A stretch of DNA of 64,000 bases from the NCBI RefSeq assembly GCF_014191985.1, contig NZ_JACHXI010000003.1:186001-250000 (forward strand), given 5' to 3'. The notes beneath the pieces were generated by a model that did not search any database, was not told the DNA's origin, and was given only the letters and a program-made list of their open reading frames with translations. Shown piece after piece: positions 37,493-47,587 of the stretch (positions within the stretch are counted from its first letter, which is position 1; the number at the start of each line of letters is the position of its first letter). Both the position numbers and the translations under genes were made by a program. This DNA comes from Azomonas macrocytogenes (GTDB lineage: Bacteria; Pseudomonadota; Gammaproteobacteria; Pseudomonadales; Pseudomonadaceae).

Positions 37493-37813
37493 TCAGCTAT
37501 CAGTGGAATTCGGATCATTGGTCAGAGCTGTATCCACTCTCTCCAACAGTTTGCGCACGTGCTCGCGGGTGTCGCCGGCTTCGGCATCGAGATGCTCGCT
37601 CTTGTGCAGAAATTCATGGGTGATATTCAGGGCGGCCATGACGGCTACACGCTCGGTGCCGATCACTTTGCCGTGACTGCGGATCTGCCGCATCCGTCCA
37701 TCGAGGTGGCGGGCCGCACTTTCGAGATTTTCACGTTCCTCGGGCGGACAGGCGATACAGTATTCCTTGTCGAGGATACTGACGGTAACGGTAACGGTGA
37801 GAGGCTGGTTCAT
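37493..37813 (-). CDS. zapA: cell division protein ZapA
   Basis: A 106-residue FtsZ-associated protein that bundles FtsZ filaments at the Z ring. It has the N-terminal ZapA sheet (TVTVSILDKEYCIACPPEE), AARHLDGRMRQIR, and a C-terminal coiled coil after ERVAVMAALNITHEFL. Its start overlaps the stop of the ZapB-like gene by four bases. Upstream of 6S RNA and ygfA as in many Gammaproteobacteria. Confidence 0.95.
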   Translation of the reverse strand: MNQPLTVTVTVSILDKEYCIACPPEERENLESAARHLDGRMRQIRSHGKVIGTERVAVMAALNITHEFLHKSEHLDAEAGDTREHVRKLLERVDTALTNDPNSTDS

Positions 37814-38019
37814 GAGTCCTGCTCCAGGGCTTTCAGGCGCGAAATCATCAATTCGACCTTCGATCGTGCGGTTTCGTTCTTTTCAATGTGCTGGGTACGT
37901 TCTTTTTGCCAGGTTTGCTCGCTGGCCCGTAGCGCGTGATTTTCGGTTTCAAGCTGTTCGATACGCTGAATCAGCTGTTCGATCTTGCTGGCCAGCAGGT
38001 GCAGGTCGGCGTTTTCCAT
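37810..38019 (-). CDS. small coiled-coil protein (TIGR02449 family, ZapB-like)
   Basis: A 69-residue, almost wholly coiled-coil protein: [32 protein letters not shown] has clear heptads. Such a gene commonly precedes zapA in Pseudomonas and is annotated as a ZapB-like/TIGR02449 protein; a role in division is inferred from size, coil and coupling to zapA (ATGA overlap). The ATG at 38019 is preferred; a longer frame to 38115 has no ribosome site that I can see. Confidence 0.82.
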   Translation of the reverse strand: MENADLHLLASKIEQLIQRIEQLETENHALRASEQTWQKERTQHIEKNETARSKVELMISRLKALEQDS

Positions 38020-38139
38020 GGGCTCTCTGGATGGCTGCGAGGTGACAAGCTCTGGGGCGTGCATGGTCTTGGCTTGTCTGCCAGTGCTAGGATACGGGGT
38101 AGTCATTCTATTCATTGCCGTGGTTTACGCCTAGCCGTC

Positions 38140-38709
38140 ATGTCGATTCAGAACTCGCCTTATACTGCCTTTGCCGGATTACTGACCAACAGTGGTTCGT
38201 CCGTTTCGCCCGCCGAGCTGCATGGCCTGCTGCTTGGCCGCAGCTGTGCCGGCGCTGGTTTCACTGTCGATCCCTGGCTGGAGGATGCAGCCGAGCTCCT
38301 GGGTGTGGTTCCGGAGGATCGGTTGCGCCAGGCGTTGGTCGGTTTGCAGGAGATGGCCAAGGGTGAGCTGGCCAGTAGCGATATTGCACTCATCCTGCTG
38401 CTGCCCAGCGACGAGATGCCGCTGGCCGAGCGGGCCGCAGCCCTGGGGCAGTGGTGTCAGGGGTTTCTGGCGGGCTTCGGCCTGGCCGCCGGCAGCCGGA
38501 CGTTAAGCCAGGATGCGACGGAAACCTTGCAGGATCTGGCGGCCATCGCCCAGGTGGAAAACCGCTTGGACGAATCGGAAAATGGCGAAAACGACTATAT
38601 GGAAGTGATGGAGTATCTGCGTGTAGCACCACTGCTGCTGTTCACGGAATGCGCCGCCCCGGTCGAGGCTGATATGGCCGAGCCCGAACCCAAGCCGCCC
38701 CTCCACTGA
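38140..38709 (+). CDS. ygfB: YgfB/UPF0149 family protein
   Basis: A 189-residue helical protein of the UPF0149 family, with [16 protein letters not shown] near the start, [22 protein letters not shown]-type motif in the middle ([20 protein letters not shown]) and [20 protein letters not shown] near the end. In P. aeruginosa YgfB affects AmpC beta-lactamase and ampDh3 expression by antagonising AlpA. It heads the ygfB-pepP-ubiH-ubiI row, divergent from the zapA operon, with pepP starting 17 bases later. Confidence 0.93.
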   Translation: MSIQNSPYTAFAGLLTNSGSSVSPAELHGLLLGRSCAGAGFTVDPWLEDAAELLGVVPEDRLRQALVGLQEMAKGELASSDIALILLLPSDEMPLAERAAALGQWCQGFLAGFGLAAGSRTLSQDATETLQDLAAIAQVENRLDESENGENDYMEVMEYLRVAPLLLFTECAAPVEADMAEPEPKPPLH

Positions 38710-38726
38710 TTGAAGCGAGTCTGCCC

Positions 38727-40061
38727 ATGATCCGTATCCCGCAATCGGAATATGCCCTTCGGCGCAAGGCGTTGATGGAACAGATGGAGCCTGACAGCAT
38801 CGCCATCCTGCCTGCCGCTCCCGTGCATATCCGCAATCGCGATGTCGAGCATGATTACCGCCAGGACAGTGATTTCCAGTACCTGTCCGGCTTTTCCGAG
38901 CCCGAGGCGATAATTGCTCTGATTCCCGGTCGCGAACACGGGGAGTACATCCTGTTCTGTCGCGAGCGTAACCCGGAGCGTGAACTCTGGGATGGATTGC
39001 GGGCTGGCCAGGAGGGAGCGATACGCGATTTCATGGCCGACGATGCCTTCTCCATTGCGCATATCGATGAAATCCTGCCCGGCTTGATCGAAGGTTGTTC
39101 ACGGGTCTACTACGCGATCGGCAGCCATTCCGAATTCGATCTGCAGGTACTTGGCTGGATCAACAGTATCCGCGCCAAGGTGCGCCAGGGCGTCCAGGCA
39201 CCGCGTGAATTCATCTCGCTCGAACCTCTATTGCATGATATGCGGCTGTACAAAAGCGCGACTGAAGTGGCGGTGATGCGCTATGCCGCTGAAGTATCGG
39301 CGCGAGCCCATGTGCGGGCGATGCAGGCCAGTCGTGCCGGACTGTACGAGTATCACCTCGAAGCCGAGCTGGACTATGAATTTCGCCAGGGCGGTGCCCG
39401 CCAAGCGGCCTATGGTTCCATCGTTGGTTCCGGCCGCAACGCCTGCATCCTGCATTATCGCGAGAACGACGCCGTGCTTGCCGATGGCGATCTCGTGCTG
39501 ATCGATGCCGGTTGTGAAATTGATTGCTACGCCAGTGATATCACCCGGACATTTCCGGTTAGCGGACGTTTCACGCCTGAGCAGAGGGCCATCTACGAGT
39601 TGGTGCTGGCTGCGAATATCGAAGCGTTCGAGCACATTGCTCCCGGCCGCCGCTGGAATGAGGCACACGATGCGACGGTGCGCGTCATCACGGCCGGTTT
39701 GGTCGAGCTGGGGCTGCTGCAGGGTGAAGTCGATGCCCTGATCGAAAGCGAAGCCTACAAACCCTTCTATATGCACAAAGCCGGACACTGGCTGGGTATG
39801 GATGTACACGATGTCGGCGATTACAAGATCGAGGGTGAATGGCGGCTGCTGGAGCCGGGGATGAGCATGACCGTCGAACCGGGTATCTATATCGCTCCGG
39901 ATGAGCAACGTGTGCCGGAGAACTGGCGTGGCATCGGTGTCCGGATCGAGGACGATGTCATCGTGACCGAGAACGGGTGTGAAGTCCTTACTTCCGGGGT
40001 ACCTAAAGCTGTGGCCGATATCGAGGCGCTGATGGGCGCTGCCCGGACAAGGATGGCCTGA
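38727..40061 (+). CDS. pepP: Xaa-Pro aminopeptidase P
   Basis: A 444-residue proline-specific metallo-aminopeptidase that removes N-terminal residues preceding proline. The pita-bread domain carries the dinuclear metal ligands: Asp in LVLIDAGCEIDCYASDITRTFP, His in HKAGHWLGMDVHDVG, Glu in VEPGIYIAPD, and Glu in GVRIEDDVIVT. The N-terminal domain starts IPQSEYALRRKALMEQM. It ends one base before the ubiH GTG. Confidence 0.96.
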   Translation: MIRIPQSEYALRRKALMEQMEPDSIAILPAAPVHIRNRDVEHDYRQDSDFQYLSGFSEPEAIIALIPGREHGEYILFCRERNPERELWDGLRAGQEGAIRDFMADDAFSIAHIDEILPGLIEGCSRVYYAIGSHSEFDLQVLGWINSIRAKVRQGVQAPREFISLEPLLHDMRLYKSATEVAVMRYAAEVSARAHVRAMQASRAGLYEYHLEAELDYEFRQGGARQAAYGSIVGSGRNACILHYRENDAVLADGDLVLIDAGCEIDCYASDITRTFPVSGRFTPEQRAIYELVLAANIEAFEHIAPGRRWNEAHDATVRVITAGLVELGLLQGEVDALIESEAYKPFYMHKAGHWLGMDVHDVGDYKIEGEWRLLEPGMSMTVEPGIYIAPDEQRVPENWRGIGVRIEDDVIVTENGCEVLTSGVPKAVADIEALMGAARTRMA

Positions 40062-40062
40062 G

Positions 40063-41244
40063 GTGATACAGGATGAGATTGCGATCATTGGTGGCGGGCT
40101 GGTCGGTGCCAGCCTGGCTCTGGCCTTGCAAACGGGAGCCCGGCGGCGTGGCTGGCGGATTCGACTGATCGAGCCGTTTATCCCGGGAGCCGGTTACCAG
40201 CCCAGCTACGATTCGCGCTCCTCGGCGCTTTCCTTCGGAACCCGGCAACTTTACCAGCGTCTGGGGATATGGTCGCGCATCGCCGAGCGGGCCGAGCCAA
40301 TCCTGCAGATCCAGGTGTCCGAACGCGGGCGCTTTGGTGTAACTCGTCTGGATGCTGCCAAGGAAGGTGTTTCGGCGCTTGGCTACGTGGTCGACAATGC
40401 CTGGATCGGCCATTGTCTGTGGCAGGCTCTGGACGATGAGGTGGTCATTCGCGACTGTCCTGCCGAGGTTCGTCAACTGCAGGCCGATGAGCGCGGCTAT
40501 CGGCTGGAGTTGGCCGATGGCCGCAAGCTTGTCTGCTCGCTGGCCATCCTGGCCGATGGCGGGCGTTCGGGGCTGCGTGAGCAACTGGGCATCCTGGCAC
40601 AGACCAGCAGCTACGCCCAGACGGCGCTGATCGCCAATCTGACCGCGAGTCGCCCGCATGGCGGAGTGGCCTACGAGCGTTTCAGCAAGGATGGTCCGAT
40701 GGCGCTGCTACCCTTGCCGGAAAATCGCTGCGCCCTGGTCTGGACTCGTCCCGAGGGCGACGCCGACCGTCTGCTCGGTTTGAGCGACGCAGCCTTTCTC
40801 GAAGAGTTGCAGCAGGCGTTCGGCTATCGTCTCGGCACGTTTCGTCAGATCGGCGAACGCTATGTCTATCCGCTGGCGCTGGTCGAGGCTGAAGAGCAGG
40901 TCCGTTCCGGTCTGGTCGTGCTCGGCAATGCTGCGCATAGCTTGCACCCGATTGCCGGGCAGGGCTACAACCTGTCCCTGCGCGATGCCCAGGCCCTGGC
41001 TGAAACCCTGTTGCAAAGCCCGGCTGCCCCGGGAGACCTGGCTACCCTGCGTGGTTACTACGAACGTCAACGTGCGGATCAGCGACTGACCATCGGTTTT
41101 TCCGACCGACTGGTGCAGCTGTTCGGCGATTCCGGCCGACTGGTTTCGCTGGGGCGTACTCTCGGACTGGTAGCACTCGATCTGCTGCCATCGGCCAAAC
41201 GAAGCTTCGCCCGTCAGGCCATGGGCCTGGGAACCCGGGACTGA
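40063..41244 (+). CDS. ubiH: 2-octaprenyl-6-methoxyphenol hydroxylase UbiH
   Basis: A 393-residue FAD-dependent monooxygenase of ubiquinone synthesis. It has the dinucleotide motif IIGGGLVGASLALAL near the start, the DG segment LAILADGGRSGLRE, and the second FAD motif GNAAHSLHPIAGQGYNLSLRDAQAL. It starts at GTG 40063, one base after the pepP stop, with the ribosome site inside pepP. Assignment as UbiH rather than another paralogue rests on order (pepP-ubiH-ubiI). Confidence 0.92.
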   Translation: MIQDEIAIIGGGLVGASLALALQTGARRRGWRIRLIEPFIPGAGYQPSYDSRSSALSFGTRQLYQRLGIWSRIAERAEPILQIQVSERGRFGVTRLDAAKEGVSALGYVVDNAWIGHCLWQALDDEVVIRDCPAEVRQLQADERGYRLELADGRKLVCSLAILADGGRSGLREQLGILAQTSSYAQTALIANLTASRPHGGVAYERFSKDGPMALLPLPENRCALVWTRPEGDADRLLGLSDAAFLEELQQAFGYRLGTFRQIGERYVYPLALVEAEEQVRSGLVVLGNAAHSLHPIAGQGYNLSLRDAQALAETLLQSPAAPGDLATLRGYYERQRADQRLTIGFSDRLVQLFGDSGRLVSLGRTLGLVALDLLPSAKRSFARQAMGLGTRD

Positions 41245-41288
41245 ATGCACCGTTCTCATCGCATGTACATTCAAGACAAGGGGATATC

Positions 41289-42509
41289 ATGCAAGCGGAT
41301 CTGATCATCGTCGGCGCCGGGATGGTCGGTAGTGCGCTGGCCCTGGCCCTGAAGGACGCCGGGCTGAATATCGTGCTGATCGACAGCGATGCGCTCGAGG
41401 TGCGGCCATTTTCCTCCGGCCAGCCGTTCGAGCCACGGGTCAGTGCTTTGTCCGCTGCCAGCCAGCGTATTCTCGAACACCTGGGGGCCTGGCCGGGCAT
41501 TGTTGGTCGGCGCGCCAGTCCCTATACCGATATGTGCGTATGGGATGGAACCGGTACCGGGCAGATTTGTTTTTCCGCCTCTTCCGTGCATGCCGAAGTG
41601 TTGGGGCATATCGTCGAGAACCGAGTGGTACAGGATGCGCTGCTGGAACGCCTGAAGACGTGTGCTGCAGTCGAACTGGTCGCTGGCACCCGGCTGGAAC
41701 AGTTGCAGCGCAAAGGCAATGACTGGCAACTGACCCTGGCAGACGGGCGCTGCTACCGTACGCCTTTGGTCGTCGCCGCAGACGGCGCCAATTCGGCGAT
41801 TCGCCGGCTGGCCGGTTGCAAGACCCGCGAGTGGGATTACCTGCATCATGCGATTGTCACCAGCGTGCGTTGTGCCGGTACGCACCAGCGGACCGCCTGG
41901 CAGCGCTTTACTGATGATGGTCCGCTGGCTCTCTTGCCCTTGGTGCGCAATGGTGATGAGCACTGGTGCTCGATTGTCTGGTCCTGCACGCCGGAGCAAT
42001 CCCGGCGGCTTATGGAGTTGGACGATGTCGCTTTCGCCGAGGCGCTCGGCACCGCTTTTGAAGAACGCCTCGGCAAGGTGCTCGAAGCCGATCCGCGCCT
42101 GTGCATCCCGTTGCGTCAGCGGCATGCCAAGCGCTATGTGCAAACCGGCCTCGCGCTGATCGGCGATGCTGCGCACACGATCCATCCCCTGGCCGGGCAA
42201 GGCGTGAACCTGGGCTTTCTCGATGCGGCGGTATTGGCCGAAGTCCTGTTGCACGCCCACGAGCGTGGCGAGCAATTGTCCGACTTGCGTGTCCTCAGCC
42301 GCTTCGAACGTCGGCGCATGCCGCAGAATCTGGCGATGATGGCAGCGATGGAGGGCTTCGAGCGCCTGTTCCAGGCTGACTCCGTGGCCTTGCGGTGGCT
42401 GCGCAACGTGGGGCTGAAGCAGGTGGAAGCCCTGCCAGGTGCCAAATCGCTGTTCGTACGCCAGGCGTTGGGACTGACCGGTGATCTGCCGGAGCTTGCC
42501 CGCGCCTGA
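41289..42509 (+). CDS. ubiI: 2-octaprenylphenol hydroxylase UbiI/VisC
   Basis: A 406-residue paralogue of UbiH with IIVGAGMVGSALALALKDAG, VVAADGANSAIRRLAG and GDAAHTIHPLAGQGVNLGFLDAAVLAE. UbiI hydroxylates C5 of the ubiquinone ring; the gene was long called visC. ATG at 41289 lies 44 bases after ubiH. End of the ygfB-pepP-ubiH-ubiI operon. Confidence 0.92.
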   Translation: MQADLIIVGAGMVGSALALALKDAGLNIVLIDSDALEVRPFSSGQPFEPRVSALSAASQRILEHLGAWPGIVGRRASPYTDMCVWDGTGTGQICFSASSVHAEVLGHIVENRVVQDALLERLKTCAAVELVAGTRLEQLQRKGNDWQLTLADGRCYRTPLVVAADGANSAIRRLAGCKTREWDYLHHAIVTSVRCAGTHQRTAWQRFTDDGPLALLPLVRNGDEHWCSIVWSCTPEQSRRLMELDDVAFAEALGTAFEERLGKVLEADPRLCIPLRQRHAKRYVQTGLALIGDAAHTIHPLAGQGVNLGFLDAAVLAEVLLHAHERGEQLSDLRVLSRFERRRMPQNLAMMAAMEGFERLFQADSVALRWLRNVGLKQVEALPGAKSLFVRQALGLTGDLPELARA

Positions 42510-42598
42510 CTATAGCCAATGCTTGCGATACCTTCGCCGACTTCGCTATCTGGCATCGGCAGGCTATCGAAACGTTCGTCCGAGCAAGACGTTGGTAA

Positions 42599-42654
42599 CA
42601 CTGCGCTATTGCTGCGCAGTGACCTTCTTCCAGCATGCGGCTACAATTCGCGCC
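42599..42654 (+). promoter_or_regulatory. gcvT promoter with overlapping inverted repeat
   Basis: GTGACC at 42619-42624 and TACAAT at 42642-42647 are spaced by 17 bases, a fair sigma-70 pair, giving a start near 42654 and a leader of about 63 bases. A perfect 8-bp inverted repeat, CACTGCGC/GCGCAGTG at 42599-42621, overlaps the -35 and could be an operator or the end of the ubiI transcript. The short leader leaves little room for a glycine riboswitch and I see none. Confidence 0.5.
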
Positions 42655-42716
42655 ATTCGAAGCGCCCTTGTTGCTTTGCCAATCCGCTTCGGCGCCCTGC
42701 CCTGAAGGAGAAACCC

Positions 42717-43799
42717 ATGGGTCAGCGTACACCGCTCTTTGCTCAACACCTCGCTTTCGGCGCCAAAGTAGTCGACTTTGGCGGCTGGGACATGCCGCTG
42801 CACTACGGCTCCCAGGTCGAGGAGCACCATCAGGTGCGCCGCGATTGCGGGGTATTCGATGTCTCGCACATGACGATCCTGGATATTTCCGGTATCGACG
42901 CCAAGGCTTATCTGCAACATCTGCTGGCCAATGACGTGGCGCGGCTGGGATTTGCCGGCAAGGCACTGTATAGCGCCTTGCTCAATGAGCAAGGCGGGGT
43001 AATCGACGACCTGATCGTCTATCTGGCTGACTATGGTTATCGCATGGTCGTCAACGCGGCGACCCGCGAGAAAGATCTGGCCTGGCTGAGAGCCCAGGCC
43101 GCCGGCTTTGACGTCGTCATCGACGAGCGTAGCGAACTTGCCATGCTGGCCATCCAGGGACCGAATGCCCGGAGTAAGGTCGCTGAACTGGTCAACCCGG
43201 CACGTGCGGCGCTGATCGGCGGTCTCAAGCCGTTCCAGGGACTGGCCGAAGGCGATTGGTTTATCGCCCGTACCGGCTATACCGGTGAAGATGGCCTGGA
43301 AATCATCCTGCCCGCCGTGCAGGCACCCGGGTTCTTCAACGACCTGGTTGGCGCCGGCATTGTGCCCATTGGCCTTGGGGCTCGTGACACCTTGCGCCTG
43401 GAAGCTGGAATGAACCTTTACGGCCAGGACATGACCGAGGAGATATCGCCCCTGTCGGCGAATATGGCCTGGACCATTGCCTGGGAGCCGGCCGAGCGCC
43501 GCTTCGTGGGGCGCGAGGTGCTGGAGGCGCAGCGTGAAGCCGACCATCTGCCCAAGCTGGTCGGATTGGTACTGGAGGAACGTGGCGTGCTGCGTGCGCA
43601 CCAGTTGGTGCGGGTCGCTGGTATAGGCGAAGGCGAGATCACCAGCGGTAGCTTCTCGCCGACCTTGGGTAAATCTATTGCTTTGGCGCGCGTGCCGGCT
43701 GCCACTGCCGATCGCGCCGAAGTGGAAATCCGCGGCAAATGGTATCCGGTGCGCGTGGTGCAGCCGGTTTTCGTGCGCCATGGCAAGATCCTTGTTTAA
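42717..43799 (+). CDS. gcvT: glycine cleavage system T protein (aminomethyltransferase)
   Basis: A 360-residue protein that transfers the methylene group from the H-protein aminomethyl intermediate to tetrahydrofolate, releasing ammonia. Motifs: [38 protein letters not shown] and [12 protein letters not shown], all typical of GcvT. ATG at 42717 follows AAGGAG. First gene of gcvTHP. Pseudomonas often has a second gcv cluster elsewhere. Confidence 0.96.
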   Translation: MGQRTPLFAQHLAFGAKVVDFGGWDMPLHYGSQVEEHHQVRRDCGVFDVSHMTILDISGIDAKAYLQHLLANDVARLGFAGKALYSALLNEQGGVIDDLIVYLADYGYRMVVNAATREKDLAWLRAQAAGFDVVIDERSELAMLAIQGPNARSKVAELVNPARAALIGGLKPFQGLAEGDWFIARTGYTGEDGLEIILPAVQAPGFFNDLVGAGIVPIGLGARDTLRLEAGMNLYGQDMTEEISPLSANMAWTIAWEPAERRFVGREVLEAQREADHLPKLVGLVLEERGVLRAHQLVRVAGIGEGEITSGSFSPTLGKSIALARVPAATADRAEVEIRGKWYPVRVVQPVFVRHGKILV

Positions 43800-43825
43800 T
43801 CCGAAGATAGTCGTGAGGACAGAGA

Positions 43826-44209
43826 ATGAGCGACATTCCCAGCGAACTCCGTTACGCCGCCACCCATGAATGGGTCCGCCTGGAAGCAGACGGCAGCGTT
43901 ACCGTGGGCATTTCCGACCATGCCCAGGATGCGTTGGGCGACGTGGTCTACGTGGAATTGCCTGAAATAGGCCTGCAACTTCAGGCAGAACAGGAAGCCG
44001 GCGTGGTGGAGTCAGTCAAAGCCGCGTCGGACATCTATGCACCGATTTCCGGTGAAGTGATCGCCATCAATTCCTTGCTCAGCGACTCGCCCGAGCAAGT
44101 CAACAGCGACCCTTATGGCAGCTGGTTCTTCCGTCTGAAGCCGAACGATCCGGCCGAGCTGGACAAACTGCTCGATGCCGCCGGTTACAAGGCTGCCAGC
44201 GAAGCCTGA
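43826..44209 (+). CDS. gcvH: glycine cleavage system H protein
   Basis: A 127-residue lipoyl carrier shuttling the aminomethyl group between P, T and L proteins. The lipoylated lysine lies in [13 protein letters not shown] near residue 64, within the conserved [12 protein letters not shown]...E context, and the C-terminal [13 protein letters not shown] is typical. It follows gcvT by 26 bases. Confidence 0.97.
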   Translation: MSDIPSELRYAATHEWVRLEADGSVTVGISDHAQDALGDVVYVELPEIGLQLQAEQEAGVVESVKAASDIYAPISGEVIAINSLLSDSPEQVNSDPYGSWFFRLKPNDPAELDKLLDAAGYKAASEA

Positions 44210-44236
44210 CCCTGCAATCGCCACACAATTGAAGGA

Positions 44237-44261
44237 AGCTCCGCGCAGGCGGGGCTTTTTT
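44237..44261 (+). terminator. terminator-like hairpin between gcvH and gcvP
   Basis: AGCTCCGC, a GCAG loop and GCGGGGCT (one G-U pair) are followed by a T-run at 44256-44261, a standard intrinsic terminator. It ends 21 bases before the gcvP ATG and just before that gene's ribosome site (TTGGAGA). Confidence 0.85.
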
Positions 44262-44282
44262 GCCTTTGGAGAACCTGCCCGG

Positions 44283-47144
44283 ATGTCCCATTCCTCTCGT
44301 CTTTCCCAGCTTCATCAGGCCGATGCCTTTCTCGATCGCCATCTTGGCCCGGATAAGGCCGAGCAGCATGCCTTGCTCGATGCGCTCGGGTTGGCCAACC
44401 GTGCGCAGCTGATCGAGCAGACGGTGCCGCCAGCAATTCGCCTGCGCGGCGAGCTGGAGTTGCCCGCGGCCCTGGACGAGCAGGAGGCACTGGCCCGATT
44501 GCGTGAACACGCCATGCGCAACCAGCAGTGGACCAGCCTGATCGGTACGGGCTACCACGGGACCATCACGCCACCGGTGGTCCTGCGCAATGTGCTGGAA
44601 AACCCCGGCTGGTACACCGCTTACACGCCTTATCAGCCGGAAATTGCCCAAGGTCGCCTGGAAGCCCTGCTGAATTTCCAGCAACTGACCATCGATCTTA
44701 CGGGCCTGGACTTGGCCAATGCCTCCTTGCTGGACGAGGCGACTGCCGCCGCCGAAGCCATGGCATTGGCCCGGCGCGTAGCGAAGAATAAGAGCAACCG
44801 CTTTTTCGTCGACGAGAATTGTCATCCGCAGACGATTTCGGTCGTGCGTACCCGTGCCGAAGCCTTCGGTTTCGAACTGGTAGTGGATGCGCTGGATAAT
44901 CTCGGCGCGCACGACGTATTCGGCGCTTTGCTGCAATATCCCGATACCCATGGCGACATTCGCGATCTGCGGCCGCTGATCGAGCAATTGCATACCAGGC
45001 AGGCACTCGCTTGCGTGGCGGCCGATCTGCTCAGCCTGCTGCTGCTGATGTCACCGGGTGAACTGGGCGCCGATGTGGCGCTCGGTTCGACCCAGCGTTT
45101 CGGCGTGCCCATGGGCTTCGGTGGGCCGCATGCCGCCTATTTCGCTACACGTGATGAGTTCAAGCGCGCCATGCCTGGGCGCATCATCGGCGTGTCGAAG
45201 GATACCCGCGGCAATACGGCGCTGCGCATGGCGCTGCAGACTCGTGAGCAGCATATCCGCCGCGAGAAGGCTAACTCCAATATCTGTACCTCGCAGGTAT
45301 TGCTGGCCAACATTGCCGGCTTCTATGCCGTCTATCATGGTCCCGAAGGACTCAAGCGGATTGCCGAGCGCGTGTATCGGCTGACCTCGATCCTGGCTGC
45401 TGCCCTGGAGCGCAAGGGTATCCAGCGGATCAACCAGTATTTCTTCGATACCCTGACGCTGGACGTCGGTGGTGCACAGACGGCCATCATCGAGAGTGCC
45501 AAGGCAGCACGGATCAACCTGCGTATTCTTGGCCGCGGCCGGTTGGGCGTGAGCCTCGACGAAACCTGCACCCGGCAGACCGTCGAGCAGCTACTGAGCA
45601 TCTTCCTTGGTGCCGATCACGGTCTGGAGATCGACTTGCTGGATGCGAGCGAACTGCCGCAAGGCGTTCCCGCCGAGCTTGTTCGCCGCTCGGCCTACCT
45701 GACGCATCCGGTGTTCAATACGCACCATAGCGAAACCGAGATGCTGCGCTACCTCAAGCGTCTGGAAAACAAGGACCTGGCGCTGAACCAAGCGATGATC
45801 CCGCTGGGCTCCTGCACCATGAAACTCAACGCCACCAGTGAGATGATCCCCATTACCTGGCCGGAATTCGCCAATCTGCACCCCTTCGTACCGAGTGAGC
45901 AGGCCGTCGGCTACCGGGCGATGATCGACGAACTGGAGTCCTGGCTGTGTGCCATCACCGGGTTCGATGCCATCAGCATGCAGCCCAACTCGGGAGCGCA
46001 GGGCGAATACGCCGGTCTGCTGGCAATCCGCAAATATCACGAAAGCCGTGGCGAGGCGCAGCGCGACATCTGCCTGATTCCGGCCTCGGCACACGGGACC
46101 AACCCGGCGTCGGCGCAGATGACCAGCATGCGCGTGGTGACCGTCGACTGTGACAAATCCGGCAACGTCGATCTCGACGACCTCAAGCGCAAGGCGGCGC
46201 AGGCCGGTGGGCAGCTAGCCTGCCTGATGATCACTTACCCCTCGACCCACGGGGTCTACGAGGAAGGCATCCGCGATATTTGCACCGTCGTGCACGAGCA
46301 GGGCGGGCAGGTCTACATGGACGGGGCCAACCTCAACGCATTGGTTGGCCTCGCGCGGCCGGCGGATGTCGGTGCCGATGTGTCGCACATGAACTTGCAC
46401 AAGACCTTCTGCATCCCCCACGGCGGCGGCGGCCCGGGCATGGGGCCGATCGGTGTCAAGGCGCACCTGGCGCCCTTCGTCGCCAACCATCCGGTGGTTG
46501 AGTTGGAGGGACCTGCACCCGGCAATAGCGCGGTCAGCGCCGCTCCCTGGGGCAGTGCCAGCATCCTGCCGATCAGCTGGATGTACATCGCCATGATGGG
46601 CCCGCGCCTGCGCGATGCGACCGAAGTGGCGATCCTCAATGCCAACTACCTCGCCAACCGCCTGAACGGTGCCTTTCCCGTGCTCTACAGCGGGCGCAAC
46701 GGCCGGGTAGCGCACGAGTGCATCATCGACTTGCGGCCACTCAAGGCGCAGACCGGCATCAGCGAGGAAGATGTGGCCAAGCGCTTGATGGACTACGGCT
46801 TCCATGCCCCGACCATGTCCTTCCCGGTACCCGGCACGTTGATGATCGAGCCTACCGAAAGCGAACCCAAGGCCGAGCTGGATCGTTTCGTCGAGGCCAT
46901 GCTGAGCATTCGCGCCGAAATCGCCAAGGTGCAGAATGGTGAATGGACAGCTGAAGACAACCCGTTGGTGAACGCTCCGCACACATTGGCCGATGTCACC
47001 GGCGCCTGGACTCGCGCCTACAGCATCGCCGAGGCCGTAACGCCAAGCGCGCACACCCGCGAGCACAAGTACTGGCCAACAGTGAATCGAGTGGACAACG
47101 TCTTTGGTGACCGCAACCTGTTTTGCGCCTGTGTGTCGGGTTGA
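44283..47144 (+). CDS. gcvP: glycine dehydrogenase (decarboxylating), P protein
   Basis: A 953-residue PLP enzyme that decarboxylates glycine and passes the aminomethyl group to the H-protein lipoyl arm. It contains both homologous halves fused (N-terminal [11 protein letters not shown]..., [23 protein letters not shown] in parts, and C-terminal half). The PLP lysine is in [17 protein letters not shown], preceded by [15 protein letters not shown] at 44283. It lies downstream of a terminator-like hairpin, so its level relative to gcvT and gcvH may be set by read-through. Confidence 0.97.
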   Translation: MSHSSRLSQLHQADAFLDRHLGPDKAEQHALLDALGLANRAQLIEQTVPPAIRLRGELELPAALDEQEALARLREHAMRNQQWTSLIGTGYHGTITPPVVLRNVLENPGWYTAYTPYQPEIAQGRLEALLNFQQLTIDLTGLDLANASLLDEATAAAEAMALARRVAKNKSNRFFVDENCHPQTISVVRTRAEAFGFELVVDALDNLGAHDVFGALLQYPDTHGDIRDLRPLIEQLHTRQALACVAADLLSLLLLMSPGELGADVALGSTQRFGVPMGFGGPHAAYFATRDEFKRAMPGRIIGVSKDTRGNTALRMALQTREQHIRREKANSNICTSQVLLANIAGFYAVYHGPEGLKRIAERVYRLTSILAAALERKGIQRINQYFFDTLTLDVGGAQTAIIESAKAARINLRILGRGRLGVSLDETCTRQTVEQLLSIFLGADHGLEIDLLDASELPQGVPAELVRRSAYLTHPVFNTHHSETEMLRYLKRLENKDLALNQAMIPLGSCTMKLNATSEMIPITWPEFANLHPFVPSEQAVGYRAMIDELESWLCAITGFDAISMQPNSGAQGEYAGLLAIRKYHESRGEAQRDICLIPASAHGTNPASAQMTSMRVVTVDCDKSGNVDLDDLKRKAAQAGGQLACLMITYPSTHGVYEEGIRDICTVVHEQGGQVYMDGANLNALVGLARPADVGADVSHMNLHKTFCIPHGGGGPGMGPIGVKAHLAPFVANHPVVELEGPAPGNSAVSAAPWGSASILPISWMYIAMMGPRLRDATEVAILNANYLANRLNGAFPVLYSGRNGRVAHECIIDLRPLKAQTGISEEDVAKRLMDYGFHAPTMSFPVPGTLMIEPTESEPKAELDRFVEAMLSIRAEIAKVQNGEWTAEDNPLVNAPHTLADVTGAWTRAYSIAEAVTPSAHTREHKYWPTVNRVDNVFGDRNLFCACVSG

Positions 47145-47214
47145 ATGGCTACAGGCTGCAAGTTTCAGATAAAGGCGGGAAAAGCTTGACGGGACAGCAA
47201 GCCTGAAAACGTCC

Positions 47215-47520
47215 TCACTGTTCTCCCACCAGAATGGTCGTGGCCAGTTCCAGATCGGATGCTTGCAGTTCCGGGTGTTCGCTGCGCAGTTGCTGGAGTT
47301 TCGCTTCGAGGAAGGGGCCGCGGATCTCGCCGTTGCTGGCGACGAAACCGCTGGCCTCCTCGCGGATGGCTGCGACCTGCTTGTCGTCGCGCGAGGTCAG
47401 GTAGGTGGAGGCGGTCGTCGCGCCCGAGGACAGAATCCGCCGGACCCAGCCATCATCTGCCATGGTTGCGGCGGATACGAATGCAAGAGCGACGGCAAGT
47501 AGAACCCTTGGATTGTGCAT
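47215..47520 (-). CDS. DUF2388 family secreted protein
   Basis: A 101-residue protein with a cleavable signal peptide (MHNPRVLLAVALAFVSAATMADD) and a small domain containing SSGATTASTYLTSRDDKQVAAIREEASGFVAS in parts, the pattern of the Pseudomonas DUF2388 family, of unknown function and presumably periplasmic. The ATG at 47520 has a strong ribosome site (GGAGAGG). It faces gcvP convergently. Confidence 0.82.
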   Translation of the reverse strand: MHNPRVLLAVALAFVSAATMADDGWVRRILSSGATTASTYLTSRDDKQVAAIREEASGFVASNGEIRGPFLEAKLQQLRSEHPELQASDLELATTILVGEQ

Positions 47521-47587
47521 GGTTTCCTCTCCAGGATGGCGATGCCTAATTGGATGGCTCGGGAACCAGAGGGGTTCCGCTCTGGGT

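Noticed and set aside
42654-42716. Glycine riboswitch before gcvT
   Set aside because: The leader is about 63 bases and lacks the conserved aptamer pattern.
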